Shown here piece after piece: positions 11,382-22,200 of a DNA stretch of 64,000 nt. The notes under the pieces are model-generated. The model worked only from the letters and a program-made list of their open reading frames with translations, ran no database searches and was not told the DNA's origin. Both the position numbers and the translations under genes were made by a program. The DNA comes from Chamaelirium japonicum (taxonomy: Eukaryota > Streptophyta > Magnoliopsida > Liliales > Melanthiaceae). Where the stretch lies: the NCBI GenBank assembly GCA_947650365.1, contig OX393553.1, forward strand, positions 35,776,353-35,840,352, given 5' to 3'. How positions within the stretch are numbered: position 1 is the stretch's first letter; each line of letters opens with the position of its first letter.

Positions 11382-11882
11382 TCTATATAACATGGCACGG
11401 TGGTTTTGTGCTGACTAGACAAAATGGAATGCTGACTAGACAAAAACACACATGCTTACTAGACAAAATATTCAAACCGGTAAAGACTAACAAATAAACA
11501 TAGAGATAATCGATAATACAAATTTTTTTAAAAATCCAACTCATCTCAAAAAAAAAAACATGTTTACAACCCAACCACAAATCAGGAATCTGTGATCCCT
11601 TCCCTTCACGCCCCCCTCTCATGCCGGTAAGATCCCCCCCCCCCTCTCCTAAAAAAAATCATGTTCACGCTCCGAGTGTTGACAGGCACGGGCATGCACT
11701 ATAACTAAAATGTGTTGCCGCTGAAGATGGCCCGAAGTCTGTCGGGGGTGTGTGGCCGCTGAAAGCGGTTAGGTGTGTTGCCGTTGAATACGACGGTGTG
11801 GGTGGGGAGTAGTGATGCCCGGTAGGTGTGTTGCCGCTGAAAGCGGTCCGCTGCAGTGCCGACAGGCACGGAGATGCACTAG
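11382..11882 (+). mobile_element. Helitron unit 3, 501 bp
   Basis: It begins TCTATATAACATGGCACGG at the CTAG that ends unit 2 and carries TTTTGTGCTGACTAGACAA near its start. The 3' end has GTGCC-gaca-GGCAC, a 10-base spacer and CTAG. Inside, at about 11676-11702, is a partial second copy of the 3' end that lacks CTAG, followed by several copies of GTGTTGCCGCTGAA-type sequence. This suggests the 3' end has been duplicated within the unit. Confidence 0.6.
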
Positions 11883-13509
11883 TCTATATAACAAGGGACA
11901 ACGGACTACTTGCTAACTAGACAAAACGGAATAACAAGCTGACTAGGACAAAACAAACGTTGACTAGACAAAACCCTCTCTCTCTTTCTATCTCTCTCTC
12001 TTCCCTATGATCTATCTCTCTCTGTATATCTCTCTCTTCCCCACGATCTCTCTCTCTCTCTCTTTCCCATAATCTCTCTCACTCTGTATCTCTCTCTCTC
12101 TCCTCCGTCTCTCTCTCCTCCATCTCTCTCTCTTTTCGTTTCACTGTATCTCTCTCTTTCCTCTGTCTCTCTCTCTCTTCCTCTCTCTCCCTCTCTCCTA
12201 CATTTCTCTCTCTTTCCATTTCACTTACTCTCTCTTTCCGTCTCTCTCCTCTCTCTCTCTTTTTGTTTCACACACTCTCTCTCTCTCCCCTCGTCTCTCT
12301 CGCTCTCTCTCTCATTTTTCGTTTCACTCTATATCTTTATATGTCTCTCTCTCTCTCTCCTTATCTATCTCTCACCAAGTCATATTTCGAGTTAGAGCCC
12401 AAAAGAGCTCTACGGATGCTACAAACCGAGACAAAGGCTCGAACGGACTCAACATGTAATGGGTAACGAGCTATGTTGGTCCTTTACTAAAGTGCCAAAC
12501 TTGGTTGGCCTAAAATCCAATGATGAGTCATGGCTAGCTCAAGGATAGGTGACGCCCGGCCCAGTTGTGTATAGCAAGCCCCACGAGGCCTAATCTGTTG
12601 GCAAAGCAAATAGACGAGCAACTTTTTTTTTTGTAAAGAAAATACACTACAAAGGCTAGAGAATCGGACCACTACACTTGCTTTGATTACTGCATATCTA
12701 GCGTTTTTTTTTTGTTTTGTTTTGGGGGGGGAGGGGGGGTTATATTTATATTGATGTTGAGTATCTTATCTTCTATATAATATGTTACATCAGTTCGAGT
12801 TAATTATATCTCTACCATCCTCAAAGTTGTCCCGAGACAAGTTAGAAAATCGATCAAATCAAACGAATCAAAAACCTCCTCAAATCTCTCAAAACTGAAT
12901 GCCACATTAATAACTGATCACCCTCCTTAAAGTCCCTCAAAACTAAATTCATCCGATCAAATCAAACGGCTATCCCCCCCCCCCCCCCACACACACACAA
13001 ACCACTCCATAAATTAATTTTTGTTTTATGTTTATTGGTGGAATTATTCTTCAGACTTGGAGTGCCATCTTTGATTGTTCTCTTCACTCAAGTCGGATCT
13101 TTGTTGCCACATGAAATGTTGGTGGGAAGCTCTCACCAAGGTATTTGAACCTTGAGGATTGACTCCATGCCTTTCCCCTACAGATATACATGTTTTGGGG
13201 TATATGCCTCACATTTGTCTATATCCCAGATCTTTGTGTACCTTATTAAGAAGCTAGGCAAATCCCAACTAATTGATTCCTTTGGTCTTTCAAGTTTGAA
13301 TAAATAGTCCCTCTAAATGCCACAAATGTTCTAGGCTCAGAAGACAACAGTCCCGTGATGAAATGGGTGTCCCTATGCTACTAAAAATTATTTTATTGTC
13401 GAAGACGATCATATATGTTGCCGCTGAAGGCGGCTCATTGCAGTGCCGATAGATGTGTTGTCGTCAAAGACGGGCCGCTACAGTGCCGATAGGTAGAGAC
13501 ATGCACTAG
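11883..13509 (+). mobile_element. Helitron unit 4
   Basis: It begins TCTATATAACAAGGG at the CTAG ending unit 3. The 3' end, at 13506-13509, has an eroded hairpin and GCACTAG followed by T. A long CT-rich tract fills about 11973-12371. A second 5'-like end, TCTATATAATATG, lies at about 12772. Its neighbouring sequence resembles unit 1 (a GAGACAAGTT phrase, then a GATCAAATCRAACG phrase), so this unit may be two overlapping or nested insertions. No protein-coding region is recognised. Confidence 0.5.
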
Positions 13510-16500
13510 TCAATCATAGTATGAGTGAGTTCAAGACGTGTTCACGACACTGAAGTTAAAGCGATATATAACTCCTTTGGTGTATAATTCTCATGGCTGT
13601 CTAGCTTTCAAGATACAATTAACATTTTTGACATATCTCAACGTGCACTCGTTGATAAAATATTACTCTTTGCAATTTATAATTTATGATTCACATGTTC
13701 TCTCTCAGCATAAAACTTATTTCTCAAGTTCGAAGTGCAAAAAAAAAAAGTTGTCAAGGCCCTCTATAGATAGCCATTGATTAGTTGTAGCAATTTATGT
13801 AGCACGTGTAAAATGCAGAGTGTGTTTAATTATCGGCCTAAAGTTCAAGGCTCACGCCGTGCGTGCACAATGTGTGTGGCTCAAGAGCAATATAAGACAT
13901 TTCTCCTGTTCATTTCAAACAAGTGAGGTAGAATTATAGAGAAACTTTAGCTTATTTATCTATCAGATTTTTTTCCCAAAAATAATTTGGGATTAAAAGA
14001 TAGCAAGAATTAAACTTGACAACATTCGACACATATCAATTAACCCTCACTAACGGGTCTCATTTTATTGGGTCGGATTAATTTTTGACACCACCACTAG
14101 CTAATGGGTCGTGAAATCCTTTTTTACCCATTAAAAACAACAGATCGTGTATAATATATGAAATTCATTACATCCGACCCATTAATTAGACCCATAAGTT
14201 GTGTACTTCAAGGCCCTCGGACTTCCAATACAGATTCCAAAGATTATTGTATACTATTGAACGTGTCACATTGTCACGTGTAACATGTTCTGTTTCACAT
14301 ATGCCTCACACATTGTCACGTGTGACTCACTCCATAGGTCATTAGTTTTTACACGGGTGTCACCGTATACATATAATAAAAAAAACATCACTTGAGACAT
14401 ATTTGAAGAGAGACCCAATGTCCCCCCCCCCCCCCCAACCCAATTTGCAACTTGTGACGTGCAGGTTGCTACCCTGCTCGAGCTCCGATCGGCGCCCCCT
14501 TTGCCCCTTCCCCGTTTGCGCCGCTCCCGCCTATTGCCTGATTCTCGGTAGAAGCGGTACTGCGTCGGCAACTCGGTAGTTGCCCCCCTTCCCTATCTGT
14601 ACCGATAAGTGGTAACTGACACCTCCTTCCCCGTCTGCCGCTGCGCTAATCTCCTGCCCGACCTGAAATGACTCGTTTAACAAACGGGTTAAATGGGTCA
14701 TTTGGATTACTATTGAAAAGAAAAAAAATGATTTGGGTCTAAGTCTAAAAAATTTGACTCGTTAAGCTAATGGGACATATATAAGTATTCTAGCAATTCT
14801 CACACAACCCGACCTGAAACCCTTGAAATACGACCCTTTGATACTAGCAAGGATGAGAGTCCCTCATCTACAAAAAAGAAGGAAACAAAAAGATATTACC
14901 CCAAAAGTAGAAAAGAGGGAAAGCATAAGAAGAGAAAGCATTCGACTTTCCTCCAAATTGGTAATTAAACTTAAATTTTTTATATCGTTCAAAATTTATA
15001 ACAGTATAGATAAAATTTTAAGTCTGAAGAAAGTAAATGCCGGTTACTGGCTTACTATGTTTTTCAAATGAAGGTGTCTTTCAAACTTGAACTTTCTTCT
15101 AATACTGACAATCACAACCCATACATGTCGAAGTGAACTATGCCTTGAATTTGAATTCTTATGTCTAGATTTTGATAATCAGACTCACACTAATGATACT
15201 GAGTCAGATTCTGAATGGAGTTCACATTACGGTCTTCCGATGTACCTTGTTCTCGTAAATGCTCAAAGAAAATTTCAAAATTTCATAGTATGTGGCCTCA
15301 TAGGCATTTATATAGATGGGTCTTCAAATGCATTCTACAACTCAATACCTTACCTCTTAGATTTTAAACTCATTTAGAGCACATACACTCCCTGTTTATG
15401 TTGCAATTAAGTGCTAATATAATAATGATGGACTAAAGGAAAATGATAATTCCCCAAATTTTAGTACTCTTATGAGTCATTCTTTCAGTTTGTTATTACT
15501 ATTTTAGCATCATACTAATGATACCGAGTTAGATTTTGAATGAAGTTCACATTATAGCCTTGTGATGTACTTTGTTTTCATGAATGTTTGAAGAAAATTT
15601 TAAATTTTTATAGTCTGCGGCCCCACAGTCACACTTATATAGGTGAGTATACAAAGGTATTCTACAACTTAATACCTTGCCTCTTAGATATTGAACTCAT
15701 TTAGAGTATATGCACTTCTTGTTTATGTTGCAGTTAAATGCTAATATCATAAAAATGCAAGTTGAATAATAATTCTTCATGTTTTTGTATTCTATTCGTT
15801 CAATTTGTTATTACTATTTTAACGAACTTCTTGGGAATTTCTATTAGATTGGTTGGCTTACCACTGGGCAATAGCCTCAACCTCTTCAATGATTAAATAA
15901 CAATGTTATTGAGAAGTAATTTTGTGAAGGAATTTCTATAAACTGAATTTGAAAATAATTTTAAGTCTTGATAATTGTTCACAATGAATTCAGGGACTAA
16001 AAAACGTACATAAAAATTCTTCCTCTGCATAAACAAGTAGCTCAACATTCCATTTGAAATCCACAAACATACAGCTTTACTGAAAATTTTAAAATAACGG
16101 CTTTCCCAAACTTTTTTTTTTTAGATATTTAATTATGCGTAACTACTTAATACATCAACTAAATTATTGAGAAAAAAACATATCATGTATTTTTCATTCT
16201 GATAACTAAAAAGACATATTGCAAATTTCACTCTAAAAATCCAAGTTTCATAAAAGCTAAACCTAGATTCTTATGTGATCATCTCAGTTAGACGCTAAGG
16301 ACAAGAACCACATCATACAACCACAAAACGATTCCACTGCCTCTGGTGCACGAAAGGAGGCAAGCCTGGCTTTCTCATTCGTTCGATCCTTGCCCCGATG
16401 CCATAATGACCGCTCCACAGACAAAACAAACGTAGGATATCCAAAGTCTCGCTGCAAACTTATATATCTATAATTAAATAATAATAATTACTTTTATACA

Positions 16501-17002
16501 ACTGGACAAGTTTTTTCAAGTCAAAATTTGAGAAATGACATAATACCGGGATGGAATCTGCCTTCCCCTCCAAAGATATTAGGGATAAACTCAACACATG
16601 CATAATGATCCGGCCATATATATGATAGTTGAAGACTTTTGGGCTAAGCTCCGGCCCAGTCCTGGATCATTGATACGGGCTCGGAACTTGCCTTTAAATC
16701 ACAGTACAAAATGTGTCCGGACTTGGGCCAAAGAAAAAAATATAGTCATGGACTTGGGCTTGATTGAGTCCGGCCTAGGCTTGACCCATTTCCAACTCTA
16801 AATTTGGTGCTGCGCCAAGATGTTTATGATTGATAATGCTAATTGAAGTTGTAGTAGTTTATTTTGTTCATTCTGAATAACCATTTATCTTTTTGATGGT
16901 CGAATTTGTATAGTGAAAAAAATCATTGCTACATTGTCAACTTTCGTTTGCTTACTTTACATGACACTCGATCACAACGGGCCGTTTGGAGAATAACTAT
17001 GC
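13510..17002. other. Anonymous AT-rich DNA
   Basis: No gene is recognised. At about 14040-14190 and 14660-14840 there are stretches of GGGTC/GACCC words in opposite sense, possibly the arms of an old hAT-like element. A C run lies at 14421-14436. The 325-bp duplication at 15166-15815 is listed separately. Bases 16600-16800 resemble one arm of the CCCGGCCC-rich hAT-like family. The rest shows nothing I can name. Confidence 0.5.
15166..15815. repeat. Tandem duplication, unit about 325 bp
   Basis: The phrase ACTAATGATAC...GAGT at about 15189 returns at about 15514, and a long co-linear series follows: TTCACATTA, AACTCATTTAGAG, CTTGTTTATGTTGCA. The end of each unit shares TTTGTTATTACTATTTTA. Divergence is considerable, so the duplication is old. 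A 96-codon open frame over the first unit is not kept in the second, which argues against coding function. Confidence 0.8.
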
Positions 17003-17133
17003 TGACAGGGGTCATCAAAACCCTCCAATGTGAACCCTTGGATACACTTTTTGGCAGCACTCAAGTTTAAGTATGCAAATTGCGAGGGTGTCCAAGGGTT
17101 CATATCGGAGGGTTTTGTTGACGTACCTATTAG
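17003..17133. mobile_element. Short foldback (MITE-like)
   Basis: Inverted arms of about 45 bases: the left carries AAACCCTCCAATGTGAACCC and the right is its near-complement. The middle is only about 40 bases. A target duplication could not be assigned, so the superfamily is open. Confidence 0.6.
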
Positions 17134-17189
17134 GTGGGCTAACAAAATTATTTAAGTCCGTTTGAATGCCAACTGGGCTAAGTGGTTGA

Positions 17190-18505
17190 GCCATGGAGAT
17201 GGGCGTAATGAACGGCTATGATCGTACCACATAAAGCTGGCAAAGCGAGTCAGCATAATAGTATTTTAGAGTGGAAACTATTTTACTATTCACGATTGGT
17301 CGCACATTTTGAATATTAGGATCTTCTTGGGTTGATGCTCCCTTCAAGCTTGGTATGGTTGAGCGGTGAAGGCAGTGGTGGCGCAAATAATTTGTATGTG
17401 TGGGGTCAAACGTTGTATTAAAAGCTATTTTTTTGCTCTTATCGATATATATCTTTTATATTCGATAATTCGATAAAGATAATGTAAATTTCTCAATTCA
17501 CAAATAAAAAATAAAATTTAGTACATTGATACTAATTTTTCCTACTCCTAAAAAAGGCATACAAATGTATAAACTTCTATTGTTGCAGCTACTTACGACT
17601 GTCTAAGCTAAGGAAGTAAGGAGGAGGATATGGGCTCGCCAGGTTTCCTTCTCTCTCTTAGTCTATTTGCTTGCAGTGATTTGCGGTTTGTGGAAGAGAA
17701 AAAGAGTCAAATGAGGAGCTGGCTAAAGAACGAGACCGAGATCTTGATTCAACGAACTGTTGTCCTCCCTCTATCACCATAAAAGGAGGGTTAGGCGCGG
17801 CCGCTGGCTTGGCTGCAGCCTGCTTTGACGCGCGACGGCATGACTCCGCTAGAGAAGGAAAGAGGGTCTGCTGGCCTGGAGGGGGGCATGCTAGCATCGA
17901 ACGACCTGCGCTTTTCCATCAATTCGTGGAAGAGAAAGAGAGGAAGGAGGAGCTAAGGAGGAGACCGAGGTCCGAGACCCCAATCTTGGCTGGTTGTTGT
18001 CATCCCTCTGTCACCACAAGAAGAGGAAGGATTGAAGGAGGTGCAGGCCCCAGTCCTTGCTTTGACATCGCATAAAGAGAAGGAAAGGAGATACTGGAGG
18101 GGGTAAGCCGACACCACACGTGAGAGATTAGAGAGAACAAATAAGAGGAGATCGGTTGCGGACTCGTGTGAGTCGTGATGGCATGAAGTAGGGTTCGGTT
18201 AATGAATGGAGTGGAGTCAAACGAACAATAAAAACTAAAAAATTATGATAAAAATTTAATAAATTTTTATATTTGAGTTGGGTCATTTTTCCTCACCCAT
18301 ATGTAGCGCTGCCCATTGGTGGAGATGGGTGTAATGAACGATTGCGATCGTGCCACATCTCAAGTTGGCAAAACAGACCGTCTTAATAGTATTTTCGGGT
18401 GGGACACCATCTCTACTATTGATGATCGGTCGCACATTTTGAATCTTAGGATCTTCTTGGGTTGGTGCTCCCTTCAAGCTTGTTCCGGTGGAGAAGCGGC
18501 CACAT
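17190..18505. repeat. Diverged 180-bp direct repeat flanking a hAT-like element
   Basis: Copies lie at about 17190-17365 and 18319-18505. They share GGAGATGGG(C/T)GTAATGAACG, GGTCGCACATTTTGAAT and a phrase ending TGCTCCCTTCAAGCTTG. The hAT-like element at 17373-18318 lies exactly between them. Either the unit was tandemly duplicated before the insertion, or recombination between element copies produced the arrangement. Confidence 0.7.
17373..18318. mobile_element. hAT-like non-autonomous element, 946 bp
   Basis: The left end is CAGTGGTGGCGC and the reverse complement of the right end is CAATGGGCAGCGC. The subterminal GGGGTCAAAC and the ACCCATATGTAG near the right end are shared with the 216-bp MITE at 11101. 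The flanking 8-mers do not match well, so the target duplication is unsupported. An internal direct repeat of about 237 bp (from about 17689 and about 17926) begins with GTGGAAGAGAAA in both copies and ends TGCTTTGAC. No transposase is seen. Confidence 0.55.
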
Positions 18506-18585
18506 GGTTTGATCATTTGTGTAGCCTAAAGTTTCATTAGTAACCAAGGTAGGAGATACTACAAAAAAAAAAAAAAGGGGGGGGA

Positions 18586-18836
18586 GTAAATTATGTTTTA
18601 CCTCCCTGAAGTTTAGGTCAAAAGCACTTAACCCCATGTAGTTTATTTTGTTTCAAATCGCACCATAAAGTTTGAAATGTTAGCCCAATACCCCTTTTGT
18701 CAACTACTTAATTTCCTAATTTGGTAATTTCCGTCCGAGCAAAACTGAATTGAAGGCGGCAAAATGTAGTTTTGTTACTATAGCGGGGTTAAGTGTTTTT
18801 GAGCTAAACTGCAGGGGGGCAAACTTCTATCGGACG
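18586..18836. mobile_element. Foldback element of the CTTAACCCC family
   Basis: Inverted arms of about 55 bases: the left has TAGGTCAAAAGCACTTAACC and the right is its near-complement (GGGGTTAAGTGTTTTTGAGC on the plus strand). Related arms occur at 31733-31945 and, more distantly, at 51194-51462. The element lies 0.4 kb upstream of the DEK start codon. Confidence 0.65.
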
Positions 18837-19226
18837 GTCCGGAGAAATCATTAGAACAGAAACGGATGGCGGTGGCCGGTGGCATCCGATGATCGGGGAT
18901 CACGGCTTCCCATTGCGTGCCTATGGGCCCTGAGTGCGTTTCACCTGTTGGGGGCGGGTTGCAACATACGGCTGTGATCGGGACAAGTCAGTCTGTAAAT
19001 GGAAAGTCCATAAAGCTATCCAGTTGGACAGTATTTTCCGGGCCGGAAAATCGGCAGGGGATATCCGTACACGGAAACAGCCCGCGCCCCCATTGGGCAT
19101 GAATTTTCAAAACCCGCCAAACCCCAGCCCGCTCTCGTTAAATCCCAGCTCGGAATCCGCAAAGTCCTCTTTCTATCAGATCTCTCCTCTAGGGTTTTCT
19201 CTCTCTCAGGATCTAGGGTTTATCGC
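18837..19226 (+). promoter_or_regulatory. Upstream region and leader of the DEK gene
   Basis: The region is GC-rich and unlike the AT-rich DNA before it. No clear TATA box is seen, which is common for housekeeping chromatin genes. Bases 19140-19226 are pyrimidine-rich, with TCTCTC runs and two TCTAGGGTTT phrases; TAGGGTTT is the telo-box motif frequent in leaders of plant translation and chromatin genes. Confidence 0.5.
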
Positions 19227-22200
19227 ATGGCGTCCGAAGCCCTAGACGAGGCCCAGAGCCCCGACGGCGGTTCCCCCAGCGAAGAGCCGGAGTCCATGGA
19301 TCGAGGAGATGAGCCGGCGGAGGAGGCCGACGAAGGAGAGGAGAGCGAGGAGGCGACCGGCTCCGAACCTAGGGTTTACCGCACGACCCCCGAAGCCCTA
19401 GACGAGGACAAGAGCTCCGACGAGGGTTCCCCCGACGAAGAACCCAGGGCCAAGGATCGAGGAGGTTCAGCGGCGGTGGTCGTCGGAGGAGAGGGGGGCA
19501 AGGAGGCGAAGTCCGCCGGAGGCGGAGAGAATAAGGTAGAGGAAAAGCGGAAGAGGGGGAGGAAGAGGAAAACGCCAGGGGAGGCGAAGGAGGAAGGGAC
19601 AGAGAAGAAGGAGAGGAAGCGGCGATCGGTTTCGAGGGACAGGGCAACGCCGGTAGAGCGGCCTTCGAGGGAGAGGAAGACTGTCGAGAGGTTAGTCCAG
19701 TTGTCCCCGCGAAATGTCTCCGTGTCGAAGGTTCTGTCCATCGAGCAGGTAATGGGACATGATGCTTGGTTTCCTGAGTTGGTCCTTTGAAAGTTCGAAT
19801 TTTGAGTTAGGCTTGGTACTAAATTTGGAATTTTCATTTATTGTAGGGTCCTGGAACTAAGCTGAAGGATATCCCCAATGGTACATCTCTGACTTTCTTT
19901 GATTTTATTCCCCCTTATGGAAAACCAATATATTCTAGTCACCATATGTTAATTTTGTACTCTGAGGGTGTGATATATAATTTTGTGTTTGATGAATTAC
20001 TTTTTTTCCCCTCTCTTTTTGATTGATGATTGGGTCAATTGATGGGTGTATCAATAAGCTAGCTATTTTCACATCCCTATTCCCTAATAATCATGCATAC
20101 CAAATATCTCAAAGTTAAATCAATATAAATGGTACATGCACATGGTGCCCACTTCAGCATGCTAATTCACATGCCAATAATTGATCAAGATCTCACTAGT
20201 AGTGCTCCACAATAAGTACACTAGTACCAGTCTCACATATGTTTATATTCTGGAGAATATGTTATGATAGCTGTTATATCAGTGCGACACATGTGTATGT
20301 TAATATCACCGATAAGGAAAGTAGAAGGGTTGTTGGACCTGTTTGATGTTGTGCATCATTTTTTATGTTACAAAGTTCTTGGTTTCAATTCGTAAAGTAG
20401 ATCTAGATGGATACCTTAACTTCCTATGGACTGAACTGAACATTTTCTCAAAATTTTTTTACCCCTGTTCGTTTAGTTTAATGTTTTAAAAAATTTATGT
20501 TGTGATATTATCACAACGGTAACATATTCTAACCTAGGCAAGGAACACAATCCTAAGATAAATAGCAAAATATCGGAAAATATCTCATTATTCTGCGGGA
20601 TCGAAATGAAATCAACATAAACTAAATCCCTGAAACGAGATTTACCCAGATCTTTTGATATTTCAACGGAATATGGACCCAAAAAAATATTTCTCCGATA
20701 TTTTGCCAAAAGATCAGGGTTGTCGACTGGCCAGAAATTGGTTCATGTTGGTATCAATGGGACAATACAAAATTTCAATGGTTTTCACCAAACTTTCACT
20801 CAGATATTATGAAAATTTACTATTATATCCTTGACTTATTGATTACAAGTCAATGGTAAAAGTGTAAGAATGTAAGATTATAAGTTATAAGTTAAGAAGC
20901 TCTCATAAAGAGCCAATCCTCTATCTTTGTCAAACCATAGCCAATCATTTTTTCTATGTGTCGACGATAACCCGTCGATTGGCTCCTTTGCCACCGTCCA
21001 GGCCAACCCCTTTGGCCACGCCATCTTTGTCAAACCCCATTGACTTATTAATTACAAGTCAATGGTAAGAGTATAAGAATGTAAGATTATAAGTTAAGAA
21101 GCCCTCATAGAGAGCCAATCCTCTATCTTTGTGAAACCCTAGCTGATCCTTCTTTCTATGTGTCGACGATCAGTGTTTTAAAGAACTCGCCTCGGGGTAC
21201 GCCCGGGGCTCGCCCCGGGGCGGGGCGGTCCTAAAACGCCCGGGGCGGCTCAATCTGGGGCTTTTTTCCTATTGGGCTTACGCCCGAACCACTGGGGCTT
21301 ACGCCTCGAATGCCCGGGTACGCCTTTTACGCCCCAATGGCCTGGGCTTACGCCCCACTGGAGTTTGTCTGCATAGTTGAAAAAAAATGATTTGATTGCG
21401 ACCGTGCGATCTTTTATATGCGTCTTACTCTCTTGGATAACGATTATGACATTTTTGGAAACTAAAGTTGTTTTAAATTGGTAATATATCATGTATAGAA
21501 TGATAAAATCTATGGAATATAAACGTAGATAGTTTGAATTTTGGTTAGAAATTTAGAATTAGATCTTAAATGATGTTGAAAGAAAATGATAAGTTCGTTT
21601 TTATTGTCATTTTGTATATATTTGTGATTTATCAACCAATTTTGTACGCTTAAATGCTTTGTTTGTTCATAATATTTTTTATTTTGTTTGTTTTTAATCT
21701 ATTTTTTCTATTTATATAATATGTTTTATTTCTATAAATTTTTTAAATTAAAAAATAAAAAATTCTTGGGGCTTACGCCCCACGCCCTGGGGCTTACGCC
21801 CCGCCCCACATCAGGCAAATCGTCCCGCCTTACGCCCCCGCCTCTGAAAACACTGTCGACGATAACCCATCGATTGCCTCCTTTGCCATCGTCTAGGCTA
21901 ACCCTTTTGGCGACGCCATCTCGGTCCTTCACCTAGCCCTTGTGACCTCCTTACCTGCATCAAGACTGCTGACGACCTACAACGTTGGTGCTTCAAGAGG
22001 TTTGGTATCGGTGATGGGTGGTTGGGCTATCGAATATTGCATAGAAAGTGCAATATTTCCACTTTTATACCGAAAATTTGACAAAATATCTTAGGCTTAT
22101 GATAGTTATTTTTTTTGGCTTATTCATGATTTCAATTTTCAAAGCTAGGTTTATTTGAGAGGATCAACATATCAACCTTATTTATAAAGTACTGTGTGTT

